Assembly (NCBI GenBank): GCA_028290305.1
Contig: JAQGKC010000167.1
Location: 1 to 28,290 of the forward strand
Length of the DNA: 28,290 bases
Source of the DNA: Bradyrhizobium sp.
Lineage (GTDB): Bacteria; Pseudomonadota; Alphaproteobacteria; Rhizobiales; Xanthobacteraceae
Reading direction: 5' to 3'
The translations under genes and the position numbers were made by a program. Positions 1 to 8,717 of the stretch are shown here, in pieces (position 1 is the first letter of the stretch; the number at the start of each line of letters is the position of its first letter). The notes beneath the pieces are model-generated. The model searched no databases. It was not told where the DNA came from and worked only from the letters and a program-made list of their open reading frames with translations.

Positions 1-186
1 ATCGAATTCCGCCATGACATCGGCCGACAGCGTGTTGGCGCTGGCGCCTTCGCGGTCGAACAGCAGCCAGGCAATGCCGTCAGCATCCCGCGTCAGCTTG
101 AAATGGCGATAGGGGCCGCTCGCCTCAGGCTTCGGTCCGAGTTCAAGCACGCGGTCAGCGAGAACGTCCATGATTTTGCTGTCCAT
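1..186 (-). CDS. fadJ: 3-hydroxyacyl-CoA dehydrogenase / enoyl-CoA hydratase (fatty-oxidation alpha subunit), N-terminal part
   Basis: Only the first 62 codons are present; the frame is still open at the left edge. The visible segment reads MDSKIMDVLADRV and then HFKLTRDADGIAWLLFD, which is the usual opening of the enoyl-CoA hydratase (crotonase) domain in FadJ/FadB-type multifunctional enzymes. These carry out hydration and NAD-dependent oxidation of enoyl-CoA in beta-oxidation. The ATG lies 8 nt downstream of the thiolase stop codon, and an AGGGAA Shine-Dalgarno overlaps that stop, so it is the third gene of the fadE-thiolase operon. The domain assignment rests on a short stretch plus gene order. 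The NAD-binding and dehydrogenase parts lie outside the window and cannot be checked. A stand-alone enoyl-CoA hydratase is the main alternative. Confidence 0.75.
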   Translation of the reverse strand, partial: MDSKIMDVLADRVLELGPKPEASGPYRHFKLTRDADGIAWLLFDREGASANTLSADVMAEFD

Positions 187-194
187 GGTGTTCC

Positions 195-1478
195 CTATAC
201 CATCTCGATCAACATCGCGCCGCCCTGCCCGCCGCCGATACATTCGGTGGCGATGCCGCGTTTGGTGCCCAATCGTTTCATCGCGTTGACGAGATGCAGC
301 ACGATACGGTTGCCGCTACAGCCGACGGGATGACCGAGACTGATCGCGCCGCCGTCAACATTCAGTTTGGCCTGGTCGATTTGTCCGGCGGCGCCATCGA
401 GACCAAGAATCTCGCGGCAGAACTTGTCATCGTTCCAGGCGGCAAGGCATCCCAGCACTTGCGTCGCGAACGCCTCGTTCAATTCCCAGGTCTCGATGTC
501 CTGCAATGTCAACTTGTTGCGCTTCAGGAGTTCGGTTGCCGACAGCACCGGGCCGAGGCCCATGATGCTGGGATCGAGCGCCGACCATTGGCTATCGATG
601 ATCACGGCCTTTGGTGTCAGGCCGCGTTTTGCAACCGCCTCCTCAGACGCAAGGATGGTCCACGATGCGCCGTCGGTGATTTGCGACGAGTTGCCGGCGG
701 TAACCTGGCCCCAGGGCCGCTCGAACACCGGCTTGAGTTTCGCCAATGTCTCCGGCGTGGAATCCGGCCGAACACCATCATCATGATGGTAGAATTTGCC
801 GTCGCGTGAAAAGGAAGTTTCGACTTCACCCTTCAGCCAGCCCTGCGATTGCGCGTTGGCCAGCCGCCTGTGGCTTTCCGCGGCGTAAGCGTCGGACTGC
901 GCGCGCGTGATGCCGAAGAGGTGGCCGACCACTTCGGCTGTTTGTCCCATGTTCAATTCGGTGATCGGATCGGTCAGCCCGCGCTCGAGGCCGATGATCG
1001 GCTTGAAATAGGCCGGACGCGCTTTGGCGATCGCAGCTAACTTGCCGAGAATTCCCTTGGCGCCGGCGAGCCCTGCAAACCACCGCACGCCCTGCTGCGG
1101 CCACACCAGCGGCGCGTAGCTCAACGCTTCAGAACCGCCGGCGAGGATCAAATCCGAGGCACCTTCGCGGATATAGCGATAGGCGGTATCGATCGACTGC
1201 ATGCCGGAACCGCAATTGATCTGCACCGTGAACGCGACCATTGCTTCCCCCATGCCGAGCCGCAATGCGGCGACCCGGGCGGGGTTCATCTCATCGGCAA
1301 TGACATTGACGCAGCCGAGGATCACCTGATCGAACGCGGTGGGGGCAAAGGGTTGCCGGGCCAGCAGCGGCCGGCCGCACTGCACGGCGAGATCGACCGG
1401 CGTGAATGGACCGGGTCCAGAGCGTGCTTTGAGGAACGGCGTCCGGCTGCCGTCGATAATAAAAACCGGTCGCGCCAT
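195..1478 (-). CDS. fadI: Acetyl-CoA acyltransferase (3-ketoacyl-CoA thiolase)
   Basis: A 427-residue thiolase that cleaves 3-ketoacyl-CoA with CoA to release acetyl-CoA, the last step of a beta-oxidation cycle. The nucleophilic cysteine is Cys89 in the motif NCGSGMQS. The catalytic histidine is His383 in GGAISLGHPVGCSG. The second catalytic cysteine is Cys413 in ATECIGGGQGG close to the C-terminus. All thiolase signatures are intact. The length is closer to the FadI type (about 436 aa) than to FadA (about 390 aa), which fits the FadJ-like neighbour, but FadI versus FadA naming is an inference. The ATG overlaps the fadE stop codon by one base (TGATG), which suggests translational coupling. 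A biosynthetic acetoacetyl-CoA thiolase is unlikely given the fadE partner. Confidence 0.9.
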   Translation of the reverse strand: MARPVFIIDGSRTPFLKARSGPGPFTPVDLAVQCGRPLLARQPFAPTAFDQVILGCVNVIADEMNPARVAALRLGMGEAMVAFTVQINCGSGMQSIDTAYRYIREGASDLILAGGSEALSYAPLVWPQQGVRWFAGLAGAKGILGKLAAIAKARPAYFKPIIGLERGLTDPITELNMGQTAEVVGHLFGITRAQSDAYAAESHRRLANAQSQGWLKGEVETSFSRDGKFYHHDDGVRPDSTPETLAKLKPVFERPWGQVTAGNSSQITDGASWTILASEEAVAKRGLTPKAVIIDSQWSALDPSIMGLGPVLSATELLKRNKLTLQDIETWELNEAFATQVLGCLAAWNDDKFCREILGLDGAAGQIDQAKLNVDGGAISLGHPVGCSGNRIVLHLVNAMKRLGTKRGIATECIGGGQGGAMLIEMV

Positions 1479-3754
1479 CAGCTCGCTGCCCTTTGCTCAC
1501 CAAGCTCCTGGAAAAACTGATGCACGTCGGCAGGTTTTTTGTAAATCGGCGACAACGCTTCCGGCGCGAAGTCGTCGACTTCGATCACTTTCGAAACGGC
1601 TTCATGCGCCGCTGCGAGCTGGTCGCCCTCGGCCCGGGTGATGACACCCTGCTTCACCGCCTCCTGCCAATCATGAAGGCGGGCGGCGCGCATCTTTTTC
1701 GCGATGTCCTCGGCGCCGGTGACCAGCAAAAACGCCTTCTCCAGCCGCGCGATGCCGCCGTCATCATCGACATGCGACAGATCCGGCGTCAGACGATCGC
1801 GCGCCGCTGACGGTTCCAGCACGAGCTGCGCGCATCGATGGGTCACCCGGTCCGAAGGACCGAGCACGCGGGCGCCGAACGGCTGGACCAGGAATTTCAG
1901 GATGACAGCGACAAACCGGTTCGGCAGATTTGCCAGGATCTCCGCGAAACGGTTTTCGATGGTGCGGAAGCCACTCGCCATGCACCATTCAAGGGCTGCG
2001 AAATCCGCCGGCTGGCGGCCCTCGTCCTGCCAGCGTTTCAATGCGGCGGACAGCAAATATAGTTCCGACAGGATATCGCCGAACCGCGCCGACAGCATTT
2101 CCTTGCGCTTCAGCGCACCGCCGAGCGTGAGCAAGGCCATGTCGGCGCACAATGCGAACGCCGAAGAGTAGCGCGAGAGCTGGCGATAAAATCCGGTCGC
2201 ATCCCCGGCATCGGGCACGGTTACGAACGCGCCGCCGCTCCAGCTCCGGCCCCATGCCCGAAACAGCGTGGTTACGCTGTGGCCGATATGTTTCCAGAAC
2301 GCCTTATCGAAGGCATCCAGCCCCTTGGCGCGGTCCTCGTCGCCGAGCGCGTTCATCTCTTCCAGGAGATAAGGATGCGCGCGGATCGCGCCCTGGCCGA
2401 ACACGATCAGGTTGCGGGTGAGAATGTTGGCGCCCTCGACCGTGATGCCGACCGGCACCGAGCGGTAGAGACTGCCCATGTAATTCTGCGGACCGTCGAT
2501 CACGGCCTTGCCGCCATGGATGTCCATCGCGTCGTCGATCGCGATCCGCATCCGCTCGGTGGCGTGCAGCTTCATGATGCCGGAAATCACCGCGGGATGA
2601 TGGCCCTGATTGAGCGCGGCGCAGGTCAGCCGCCCCGCGGCATCGAGCAGATAGGCGGTGCCGGCGATGCGGGCCAGCGGTTCCTCGATGCCTTCGAATT
2701 TTCCGATCGGCACGTTGAACTGCTCGCGAATCCGCGCATAGGCGCCGGTGGTGCGCGCCGCGTAAGCCGCACCCGCGGCCGACAATGACGGCAGCGAGAT
2801 GCCGCGTCCGGCGGCGAGCGCCGTCATCAGCATTTTCCAGCCCTGGCCGAGGCGCTCTTGTCCGCCGATGATGTAGTCCAGGGGAATAAAGACATCGCGG
2901 CCCCAGTTCGGACCGTTCTGAAACACCTGCATCGACGGCAAATGGCGACGGCCGATTTCAACGCCGGGCAGATGGGTCGGGATCAGCGCCACGGTAATGC
3001 CGAGGTCTTCCTGTGACCCGACCAGATGATCCGGATCATAGGCCTTGAAGGCGAGACCGAGCAGCGTCGCGACCGGACCGAGCGTGATGTAGCGCTTGTG
3101 CCAGTTGAGGCGCAGGCCGAGCACATCGCGCCCTTCGAAATTGCCCTTGCAGATGATGCCGCTGTCGATCATCGACGCGGCGTCGGAGCCGGCTTCCGGA
3201 CTGGTCAACCCGAAACAGGGAATCTCGCGTCCGTCGGCGAGGCGCGGCAACCAGGCTTGCTGCTGATCCCTGGTGCCGAAGCGCATCAACAATTCGCCCG
3301 GGCCGAGCGAGTTCGGCACCATCACCGTCACGGCGGCGGTCAGCGAACGCGAAGAAATCTTCCGCACCACTTCCGAATGCGCATAGGGCGAGAAGCCGAG
3401 CCCGCCATATTCTTTCGGAATGATCATGCCGAAGAATTTCTGGCGCTTGATGAAATCCCAGACTTCCGGCGGCAGATCGCGCCATTCCCAATTGATCTTC
3501 CAGTCGTCGAGCATCGCGCAGAGCTCATCGACCGGACCGGTGAGAAAGGCCTGTTCCTCCGGCGTCAAAGTGGCCGGCGCATGGGCAAGCAGCTTCGACC
3601 AGTCGGGATTGCCGGTGAAGAGATCGGCGTCCCACCAGACATCGCCGGCTTCCAGCGCCTCGCGCTCGGTGTCGGACATGGCCGGCAACACGCCGCGCGC
3701 CCAGGAGAAGATCGGCTTGGTGATGATGTCACGGCGAAATGCAAAGGAGGTCAT
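1478..3754 (-). CDS. fadE: Acyl-CoA dehydrogenase, FadE type
   Basis: A 758-residue FAD-dependent acyl-CoA dehydrogenase for the first oxidation step of fatty-acid beta-oxidation. The length is about twice that of ordinary acyl-CoA dehydrogenases and near that of E. coli FadE (about 814 aa). The N-terminal part has the FadE-type segment RDIITKPIFSWARGVLP. The dehydrogenase core follows (for example CFGLTSPEAGSDAASM at about residue 180, and IHGGKAVIDGPQNYMGSLYR at about residue 415), then the long C-terminal domain typical of FadE (DUF1974 family). The ATG is preceded by TGAGGAC at a suitable distance. It is the first gene of the operon with the thiolase and FadJ-like genes, so one transcript encodes a near-complete beta-oxidation cycle. 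Confidence 0.93.
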   Translation of the reverse strand: MTSFAFRRDIITKPIFSWARGVLPAMSDTEREALEAGDVWWDADLFTGNPDWSKLLAHAPATLTPEEQAFLTGPVDELCAMLDDWKINWEWRDLPPEVWDFIKRQKFFGMIIPKEYGGLGFSPYAHSEVVRKISSRSLTAAVTVMVPNSLGPGELLMRFGTRDQQQAWLPRLADGREIPCFGLTSPEAGSDAASMIDSGIICKGNFEGRDVLGLRLNWHKRYITLGPVATLLGLAFKAYDPDHLVGSQEDLGITVALIPTHLPGVEIGRRHLPSMQVFQNGPNWGRDVFIPLDYIIGGQERLGQGWKMLMTALAAGRGISLPSLSAAGAAYAARTTGAYARIREQFNVPIGKFEGIEEPLARIAGTAYLLDAAGRLTCAALNQGHHPAVISGIMKLHATERMRIAIDDAMDIHGGKAVIDGPQNYMGSLYRSVPVGITVEGANILTRNLIVFGQGAIRAHPYLLEEMNALGDEDRAKGLDAFDKAFWKHIGHSVTTLFRAWGRSWSGGAFVTVPDAGDATGFYRQLSRYSSAFALCADMALLTLGGALKRKEMLSARFGDILSELYLLSAALKRWQDEGRQPADFAALEWCMASGFRTIENRFAEILANLPNRFVAVILKFLVQPFGARVLGPSDRVTHRCAQLVLEPSAARDRLTPDLSHVDDDGGIARLEKAFLLVTGAEDIAKKMRAARLHDWQEAVKQGVITRAEGDQLAAAHEAVSKVIEVDDFAPEALSPIYKKPADVHQFFQELGEQRAAS

Positions 3755-3935
3755 GGCGATGTCCTCATGGTCGAGGCAGCGGCGCGGCCGGGAGGCCGCA
3801 TTCGCTGAATGGACGGCTCAATTTAGCAGGAATGCGTGAGAATCGCTTGATACTTCGCATTGATATTAAAGCGAAATTGATCCAGGCGCAGCATGCCTGT
3901 TAACGGCAAAATACCGCATCGGTTCCGGCTCACCC
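3755..3935 (-). promoter_or_regulatory. Leader/promoter region of the fadE operon
   Basis: A non-coding region upstream of fadE, with lower GC between about 3820 and 3880 than the flanks. It holds an interrupted inverted repeat TTCGC (3854-3858) / GCGAA (3871-3875) separated by 12 nt of AT-rich sequence. That would suit a dimeric repressor, as expected for fad genes, but I cannot match it to a named operator. No convincing -35/-10 pair is claimed. Confidence 0.3.
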
Positions 3936-4253
3936 CTCCCCGCAAGCGGCAGGTGAATCGCGTATGGAATTTTCCTATGCTGTCCGCACGCGAATTTTTC
4001 CGGTTTTGCGCGGCGTTTCAACAAGTCGTCCCTGCGAACGCAGGGACCCCAGCGTGAGCGCAATTGCGCTCATCGCGGCGGCGCGGACTCTCGTTTCGGC
4101 ACCGGAGTAGAGGCCTTTTTTCACTTTTTGAGGCCAGGGGTGATGGGTCCCTGCGTTCGCAGGGACGACCCGCTGGGAGCTTGTGCGAGGCCACAACCAC
4201 ATCAACGCGCAGCTCAATTCAGCCATGTGCGATCCCCTGCCGCGAGCGGGGAG
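3936..4253. repeat. Composite palindromic (REP/MITE-like) element, copy A
   Basis: A 318-bp non-coding element bounded by imperfect 30-31-bp inverted repeats. The left end (3936-3966) begins CTCCCCGCAAGCGGCAGG. The reverse complement of the right end (4224-4253) begins CTCCCCGCTCGCGGCAGG, and both arms end in a CGC-(A/G)-(C/T)-ATG-like tail. Inside are two smaller palindromes in mirror arrangement: GTCCCTGCGAACGCAGGGAC at 4028-4047 and GTCCCTGCGTTCGCAGGGAC at 4147-4166. A GAGCGCAATTGCGCTC hairpin lies near 4057-4072. The left half recurs at 28159-28290. No protein-coding ORF fits. It resembles the mobile palindromic elements common between genes in Bradyrhizobium; that family link is from memory. 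Confidence 0.8.
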
Positions 4254-4269
4254 AAGGAGAAGAGCGGTA

Positions 4270-4893
4270 TCAATCCGGCCGCACCATCTCGAACATGGCA
4301 TCCGGCTTGATCTCGAAGTAATCGCCCCTGCGGCCGGCGCGCACAATGGGGCGTGCCAGCGCGGTCTGGTAGACGCCGTCCTTGATCATGGCCTTGTCGA
4401 TATGGACGGCAACGACCTCGCCGAGGGTAAGCCAGCCCTGCACCTTCTTGCCGTCGGCGCCCTGCAGCTGGATGATCTGCGTCAGCTTGCATTCGAACGA
4501 GACCGGGCTTTCGGCTACCCGGGGCACGTTGACGAGCTTGCTCGGCACCGCCGTCAGCCCGGCGATCGCGAACTCGTTCACATCGTGCGCAACATGCGCC
4601 GCGGTGGCGTTCATCTGCTTCGCCAGATCCATGGTCGCGAGATTCCAGACGAATTCGCCGGTCTCCTGGATATTGACGACGCTGTCCTTCCAGGAGGTAG
4701 AGGAAAATCCGATGATCGGCGGATGATAGTTGAACCCGTTGAAGAAGCTGTAGGGCGCCAGGTTGACGTTGCCCTTGACATCCCGGGAGGAGATCCAGCC
4801 GATCGGGCGCGGGGCGATAATGGCGTTGAAAGGATCGTACTTGAGGCCGTGGCCGTTGACCGGCTCGTAATAATGCAAATCCTTGGTCGCCAC
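4270..4893 (-). CDS. Flavin reductase-like FMN-binding split-barrel protein
   Basis: A 207-residue protein of the flavin reductase / DIM6-NTAB family, which binds FMN and usually reduces flavin with NAD(P)H for a partner oxygenase. The family core is visible as RPIGWISS at residues 29-36 and NLAPYSFFN at 44-52, followed by the split-barrel strands (PIIGFSST, ETGEFVWNL). Translation starts at GTG; AAGGAAACC lies about 10 nt upstream. The gene follows the TetR stop by 22 nt and probably belongs to the efflux operon transcript. No oxygenase lies nearby, so its electron acceptor is unknown. It could be a stand-alone flavoprotein rather than a two-component reductase. Confidence 0.82.
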   Translation of the reverse strand: MATKDLHYYEPVNGHGLKYDPFNAIIAPRPIGWISSRDVKGNVNLAPYSFFNGFNYHPPIIGFSSTSWKDSVVNIQETGEFVWNLATMDLAKQMNATAAHVAHDVNEFAIAGLTAVPSKLVNVPRVAESPVSFECKLTQIIQLQGADGKKVQGWLTLGEVVAVHIDKAMIKDGVYQTALARPIVRAGRRGDYFEIKPDAMFEMVRPD

Positions 4894-4915
4894 GCTCAGG
4901 TTTCCTTACGATTTT

Positions 4916-5530
4916 TTATCGGGCCAGTGAGCCGCCGCGCGGCGCAAGTCCCGCCAGGACAAAGTCGATCATCTGGTCGAGCGAAGGACCCGGCTTGTTG
5001 GCGCATTGCGCTATCATCTGCGGGTGAAAAAACCGCATCATCGCGGTGCAGGCACACATCGCCGCCAGCGGCACGCCAAGGACCTCGAATTCACCTGACG
5101 CGGCGCCGTCGGCGATAACGCTACCGATGGTCTCGGTAATCTGCTCCATGTGGGCCACGCAGACTTCCCAGCTCTCTTGCATCGCGATTTCGACCATCTC
5201 GTGCAGCTTGGAATCGCCGACATAGCGTTCGCAGTTCATGCGATGGATCGTGGTCATCAGCTCACGCAGGCGTGAAGCCGCCGGTCCGCGCCCGGTCGCG
5301 ATGACCTGCGCCGCATCCTCGACGCCGCCCATCAGGCCGCGCGCCACTCCCTCGTGGATCGCCTTTTTCGAATCGAAAAAGCGATACACATTCGCCGGGC
5401 TCATCCGCAGCTCTTTGGCGATATCGGCGACGGTGGTCTTCTGGTAGCCGATCTGACGGAAAAGACGCTCCGCCACCACGAGAATCCGTTCTCGCGTGTC
5501 GGTTTCGACATGTTCCGAAATCAGCGCCAT
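4916..5530 (-). CDS. TetR/AcrR family transcriptional regulator of the RND efflux operon
   Basis: A 204-residue TetR-type repressor. The helix-turn-helix domain spans about residues 15-58, with TTVADIAKELRMSPANVYRF as the DNA-binding helices and an effector/dimerisation domain after it. I chose the ATG at 5530. An in-frame TTG at 5563 would add 11 residues and abut the RND stop, but homologues I recall begin near MALISEHVETDTRE. It lies downstream of the membrane-fusion and RND genes in the same direction, so it should be made from the operon it regulates. The palindrome at 9871-9892 ahead of the operon is its most likely operator (inference). Confidence 0.88.
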   Translation of the reverse strand: MALISEHVETDTRERILVVAERLFRQIGYQKTTVADIAKELRMSPANVYRFFDSKKAIHEGVARGLMGGVEDAAQVIATGRGPAASRLRELMTTIHRMNCERYVGDSKLHEMVEIAMQESWEVCVAHMEQITETIGSVIADGAASGEFEVLGVPLAAMCACTAMMRFFHPQMIAQCANKPGPSLDQMIDFVLAGLAPRGGSLAR

Positions 5531-5563
5531 GGCAGTGCCCAACTCAGTGTACTCAATGTTCAA

Positions 5564-8500
5564 TTATTCCGCGGCGTCAGCAAGCGGAAATGCGTGCTCT
5601 GGTTGATCTTGATGCTGCGTCGCAAGGTCAAGATGTTCGCTCGGGCCGCTTTCTTCAAGGCTCTTGCGGAACCAGAGCGCGTAGAGGCCCGGGAGGTACA
5701 GCAAGGTCAGGAAGGTTGCAACAAACAAGCCGCCCATGATGGTGATCGCCATCGGGCCCCAGAACGCGGAGCGGGACAGCGGGATCATCGCCAGGATCGC
5801 AGCGAGCGCCGTCAACACCACCGGGCGGGCGCGCCGGACGGTGGCCTCGACGATGGCTTCCTTGCGCGTCAGACCCTGGGCCACATCGGCTTCGATCTGG
5901 TCCACCAGGATCACCGCATTGCGCATGATCATCCCGGCCAGCGCGATCAACCCGAGCAGCGCCACGAAGCCAAACGGCTGGTTGGCGACATTCAGTCCCA
6001 GCGATGCGCCGATAATGCCGAGCGGTGCCGTGAGAAACACCAGCAGCAGGCGCGAAAAGCTCTGCAACTGGATCATCAGCAAGGTCAGCATGACGATGAC
6101 CATCAGCGGAAACAGCACGAAGATCGACGCATTGCCCTTGGCGGACTCCTCGATCGCGCCGCCCATCTCGATCCGGTAGGCTGGCTCGAGACTGTCGCGG
6201 ATTTCCTGCAGTTTCGGCCAGATTTGATTGGTCACATCAGGCGCCTGCACACCATCGACGACGTCGCCAACCACCGTGATCGCCATGTCCCGGTTGCGCC
6301 GCCACAGGATCGGCTCCTCATGGGCGTATTCGATCTTGGCGATCTGCAACAGCGGCACCGCGACCCCGTTGCGCGAGGTGACCGTGAGATCGCCGACATG
6401 GCCGAGATCGAGCCGTTCGGATGGTACCGCGCGCGCCACCACCTCGACCTTCTCGACGCCGTCCCGCACCGTCGTTACCGGCGCGCCCGAGATCAGCATG
6501 CTCAGCGCCTGCGATACATCCTGCGGCGTCAAGCCCAGGGCTCGGGCACGGTCCTGATCGACCACCAGCTTCAGGTACGGTGTCTGCTCGTTCCAGTCGA
6601 GATGCGGATCCTTGACCTTGTCGTTCTGTTTGACCACGTCGCGCACTTTATAGGCGATGTCGCGCACGGTCTTGGTGTCAGGGCCGATCACGCGGAATTG
6701 CACGGGAAAGCCGACCGGCGGGCCGAAGTTGAACCGATCGACACGCACCCGCGCTTCAGTCAACGTGCCGTCATCGACCGCCTTCTCCAGACGCGCCTTG
6801 ATCCGCTCGCGCGCCTCGACATTCTTGGCGACGACGACGATTTCGGCGAAAGCCTCGTTCGGAAGCTGCGGGTTCAGCCCGAGCCAGAAGCGCGGCGAGC
6901 CCTGGCCGACATAGGCGGTATAGGTCGAGATGTCGTTATCGTCTTTCAACAGGGTTTCCGCCTTTTTCACGGCCTGCTGCGTGACGCCAATCGCCGTGCC
7001 TTCCGGCAGGCGAAGCTGCAGGAACAATTCGGGCCGCTCGGACAGCGGGAAGAACTGCTGCTGCACGTGGCCGAAGCCAACGATGGAAAGCGCGAAGACA
7101 CCGACGGTTGCCATCACCACCTTGACGCGGTGGTTGACGCACCATTGAATCATGCCGCGGAGAATGCGGTAGATGCGCGTTTCATAAACCGCGTGCGGAT
7201 CGTGGTTGTGGCTGACCGTGATGTTCGGCAGCAGCTTGACGCCGATATAGGGCGTAAAGATCACCGCCACGAACCAGGATGCGACCAGCGCGATCGCTAC
7301 GATCCAGAAAATGCCGCCGGCATATTCGCCGACCGCGGAATTGGCGAAGCCGATGGGGAGGAAACCGGCCGCCGTGACCAGCGTTCCCGTCAGCATCGGA
7401 AAAGCGGTGGATTCCCAGGCAAAGGACGCTGCGCGGACGCGGTCCCAGCCCTGCTCCATCTTCACCACCATCATCTCGACCGCGATGATGGCGTCGTCGA
7501 CCAGAAGACCGAGCGCGATGATCAGCGCGCCGAGCGTGATCCGGTGCAGGTCGAGCGACATCGCATTCATGATGATAAAGACGATCGCCAGCACCAGCGG
7601 CACCGACAGCGCCACCACGATGCCGGTTCGCCAGCCGAGCGCGACGAAAGAGACGAACAGCACGATCGCCAGCGCCTCGACGAAGGAGTGCACGAATTCG
7701 CTGACGGCGCGTTCGACCACCTTCGGCTGATCGGCGATCTGCTCGACATTGATGCCCTGCGGCACCGCCTTCATGAATTCCGCGGTGGCGCCGGCCACGT
7801 CCTTGCCGAGTTCCAGGATGTTGGCGCCCTTGGCAGTGACGACGCCGATCCCGAGCGCGGGTTTGCCTTCCTGACGCACCACAAAGGTTGGCGGGTCGAC
7901 GTAACCATGGGTGACGGTGGCGATATCGCCGAGGCGAAACACGCGGCCGTTGCTTTCGACCGGCGTCTCGGCAACCGCCTTGACGCCATCGAGCGCGCCG
8001 GTGACGCGCAGCGGCACCCGCTGCGAGGAGGTCTCCACCGTACCCGCCGGCACGACATTGTTTTGTTTAGCGAGCGAATCGAACAGCGCCTGAGGCGTAA
8101 TCCCGAGCGTCGCCAGCTTGGCATGCGAGAATTCGACGTAGATTTTCTCGTCCTGGAGGCCGTAGAGATCGACCTTGGTGACGCCGGGCACCTTCAACAG
8201 CCGCTGGCGCATGCCTTCGGCGGCCTTTTTCAATTGCGCGTAATCAGCGCCATCGCCGGTCATCGTATAGAGGATCGAATCGACGTCGCTGAATTCGTCG
8301 TTGACGACCGGACCGAGCAAACCGGCTGGAAGCTCGCCCTGCACGTCAACCAACTTCTTGCGCAGCAGATAAAACAGATATGGCACGTCCTTTGGCGGCG
8401 TCGAATCCCTGAATGTCACTTGCATGGCCGTGAACGATGGCTTCGAATAGGTCTGCACCTTTTCGAAATAGGGCAGTTCCTGCAGCTTCTTCTCGATGGG

Positions 8501-8704
8501 ATCGGCGACCTGCGTCTGCATCTCCGCCGCGGTGGCGCCCGGCCAGATCGCAGAGACGTTCACGACCTTGACGGTGAAGAAAGGATCTTCCGCGCGGCCG
8601 AGCCGCTCGTAAGAGAAGAAGCCGGCGGCGCCCAGCGCAATGATGAGAAACAGAATAAGTGCGGGATGGCTGACCGCCCAGCCGGACAGATTGAAGCGCT
8701 TCAT
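5564..8704 (-). CDS. Efflux RND transporter permease subunit (AcrB/HAE1-like)
   Basis: A 1046-residue inner-membrane pump of the resistance-nodulation-division superfamily, which exports hydrophobic compounds by proton antiport. The first transmembrane helix follows MKRFNLSGWAVSHPALIL. Two large periplasmic loops and twelve expected membrane segments are present. The proton-relay aspartates are in LVDDAIIAVE, near residue 400, and a later helix carries MIMRNAVILVDQ, with Arg where AcrB has Lys940. I placed the start at the second of two consecutive ATGs, because GGGAGG sits 5 nt before it; the first ATG (8707) is only 2 nt away. It starts 13 nt after the membrane-fusion gene stop, so the two are co-translated partners. 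The outer-membrane channel is not in the window. Confidence 0.93.
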   Translation of the reverse strand: MKRFNLSGWAVSHPALILFLIIALGAAGFFSYERLGRAEDPFFTVKVVNVSAIWPGATAAEMQTQVADPIEKKLQELPYFEKVQTYSKPSFTAMQVTFRDSTPPKDVPYLFYLLRKKLVDVQGELPAGLLGPVVNDEFSDVDSILYTMTGDGADYAQLKKAAEGMRQRLLKVPGVTKVDLYGLQDEKIYVEFSHAKLATLGITPQALFDSLAKQNNVVPAGTVETSSQRVPLRVTGALDGVKAVAETPVESNGRVFRLGDIATVTHGYVDPPTFVVRQEGKPALGIGVVTAKGANILELGKDVAGATAEFMKAVPQGINVEQIADQPKVVERAVSEFVHSFVEALAIVLFVSFVALGWRTGIVVALSVPLVLAIVFIIMNAMSLDLHRITLGALIIALGLLVDDAIIAVEMMVVKMEQGWDRVRAASFAWESTAFPMLTGTLVTAAGFLPIGFANSAVGEYAGGIFWIVAIALVASWFVAVIFTPYIGVKLLPNITVSHNHDPHAVYETRIYRILRGMIQWCVNHRVKVVMATVGVFALSIVGFGHVQQQFFPLSERPELFLQLRLPEGTAIGVTQQAVKKAETLLKDDNDISTYTAYVGQGSPRFWLGLNPQLPNEAFAEIVVVAKNVEARERIKARLEKAVDDGTLTEARVRVDRFNFGPPVGFPVQFRVIGPDTKTVRDIAYKVRDVVKQNDKVKDPHLDWNEQTPYLKLVVDQDRARALGLTPQDVSQALSMLISGAPVTTVRDGVEKVEVVARAVPSERLDLGHVGDLTVTSRNGVAVPLLQIAKIEYAHEEPILWRRNRDMAITVVGDVVDGVQAPDVTNQIWPKLQEIRDSLEPAYRIEMGGAIEESAKGNASIFVLFPLMVIVMLTLLMIQLQSFSRLLLVFLTAPLGIIGASLGLNVANQPFGFVALLGLIALAGMIMRNAVILVDQIEADVAQGLTRKEAIVEATVRRARPVVLTALAAILAMIPLSRSAFWGPMAITIMGGLFVATFLTLLYLPGLYALWFRKSLEESGPSEHLDLATQHQDQPEHAFPLADAAE

Positions 8705-8717
8705 CATATCCTCCCGC

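Noticed and set aside
4028..4166. The two mirrored GTCCCTGCG palindromes considered as a CRISPR-like or att-like arrangement.
   Set aside because: Only two units in inverted orientation with no regular spacers. They are internal parts of a larger palindromic repeat.
3975..4346. Several 60-120-codon frames inside the composite repeat region.
   Set aside because: They cross the palindromic element and have no ribosome sites or protein-like composition.
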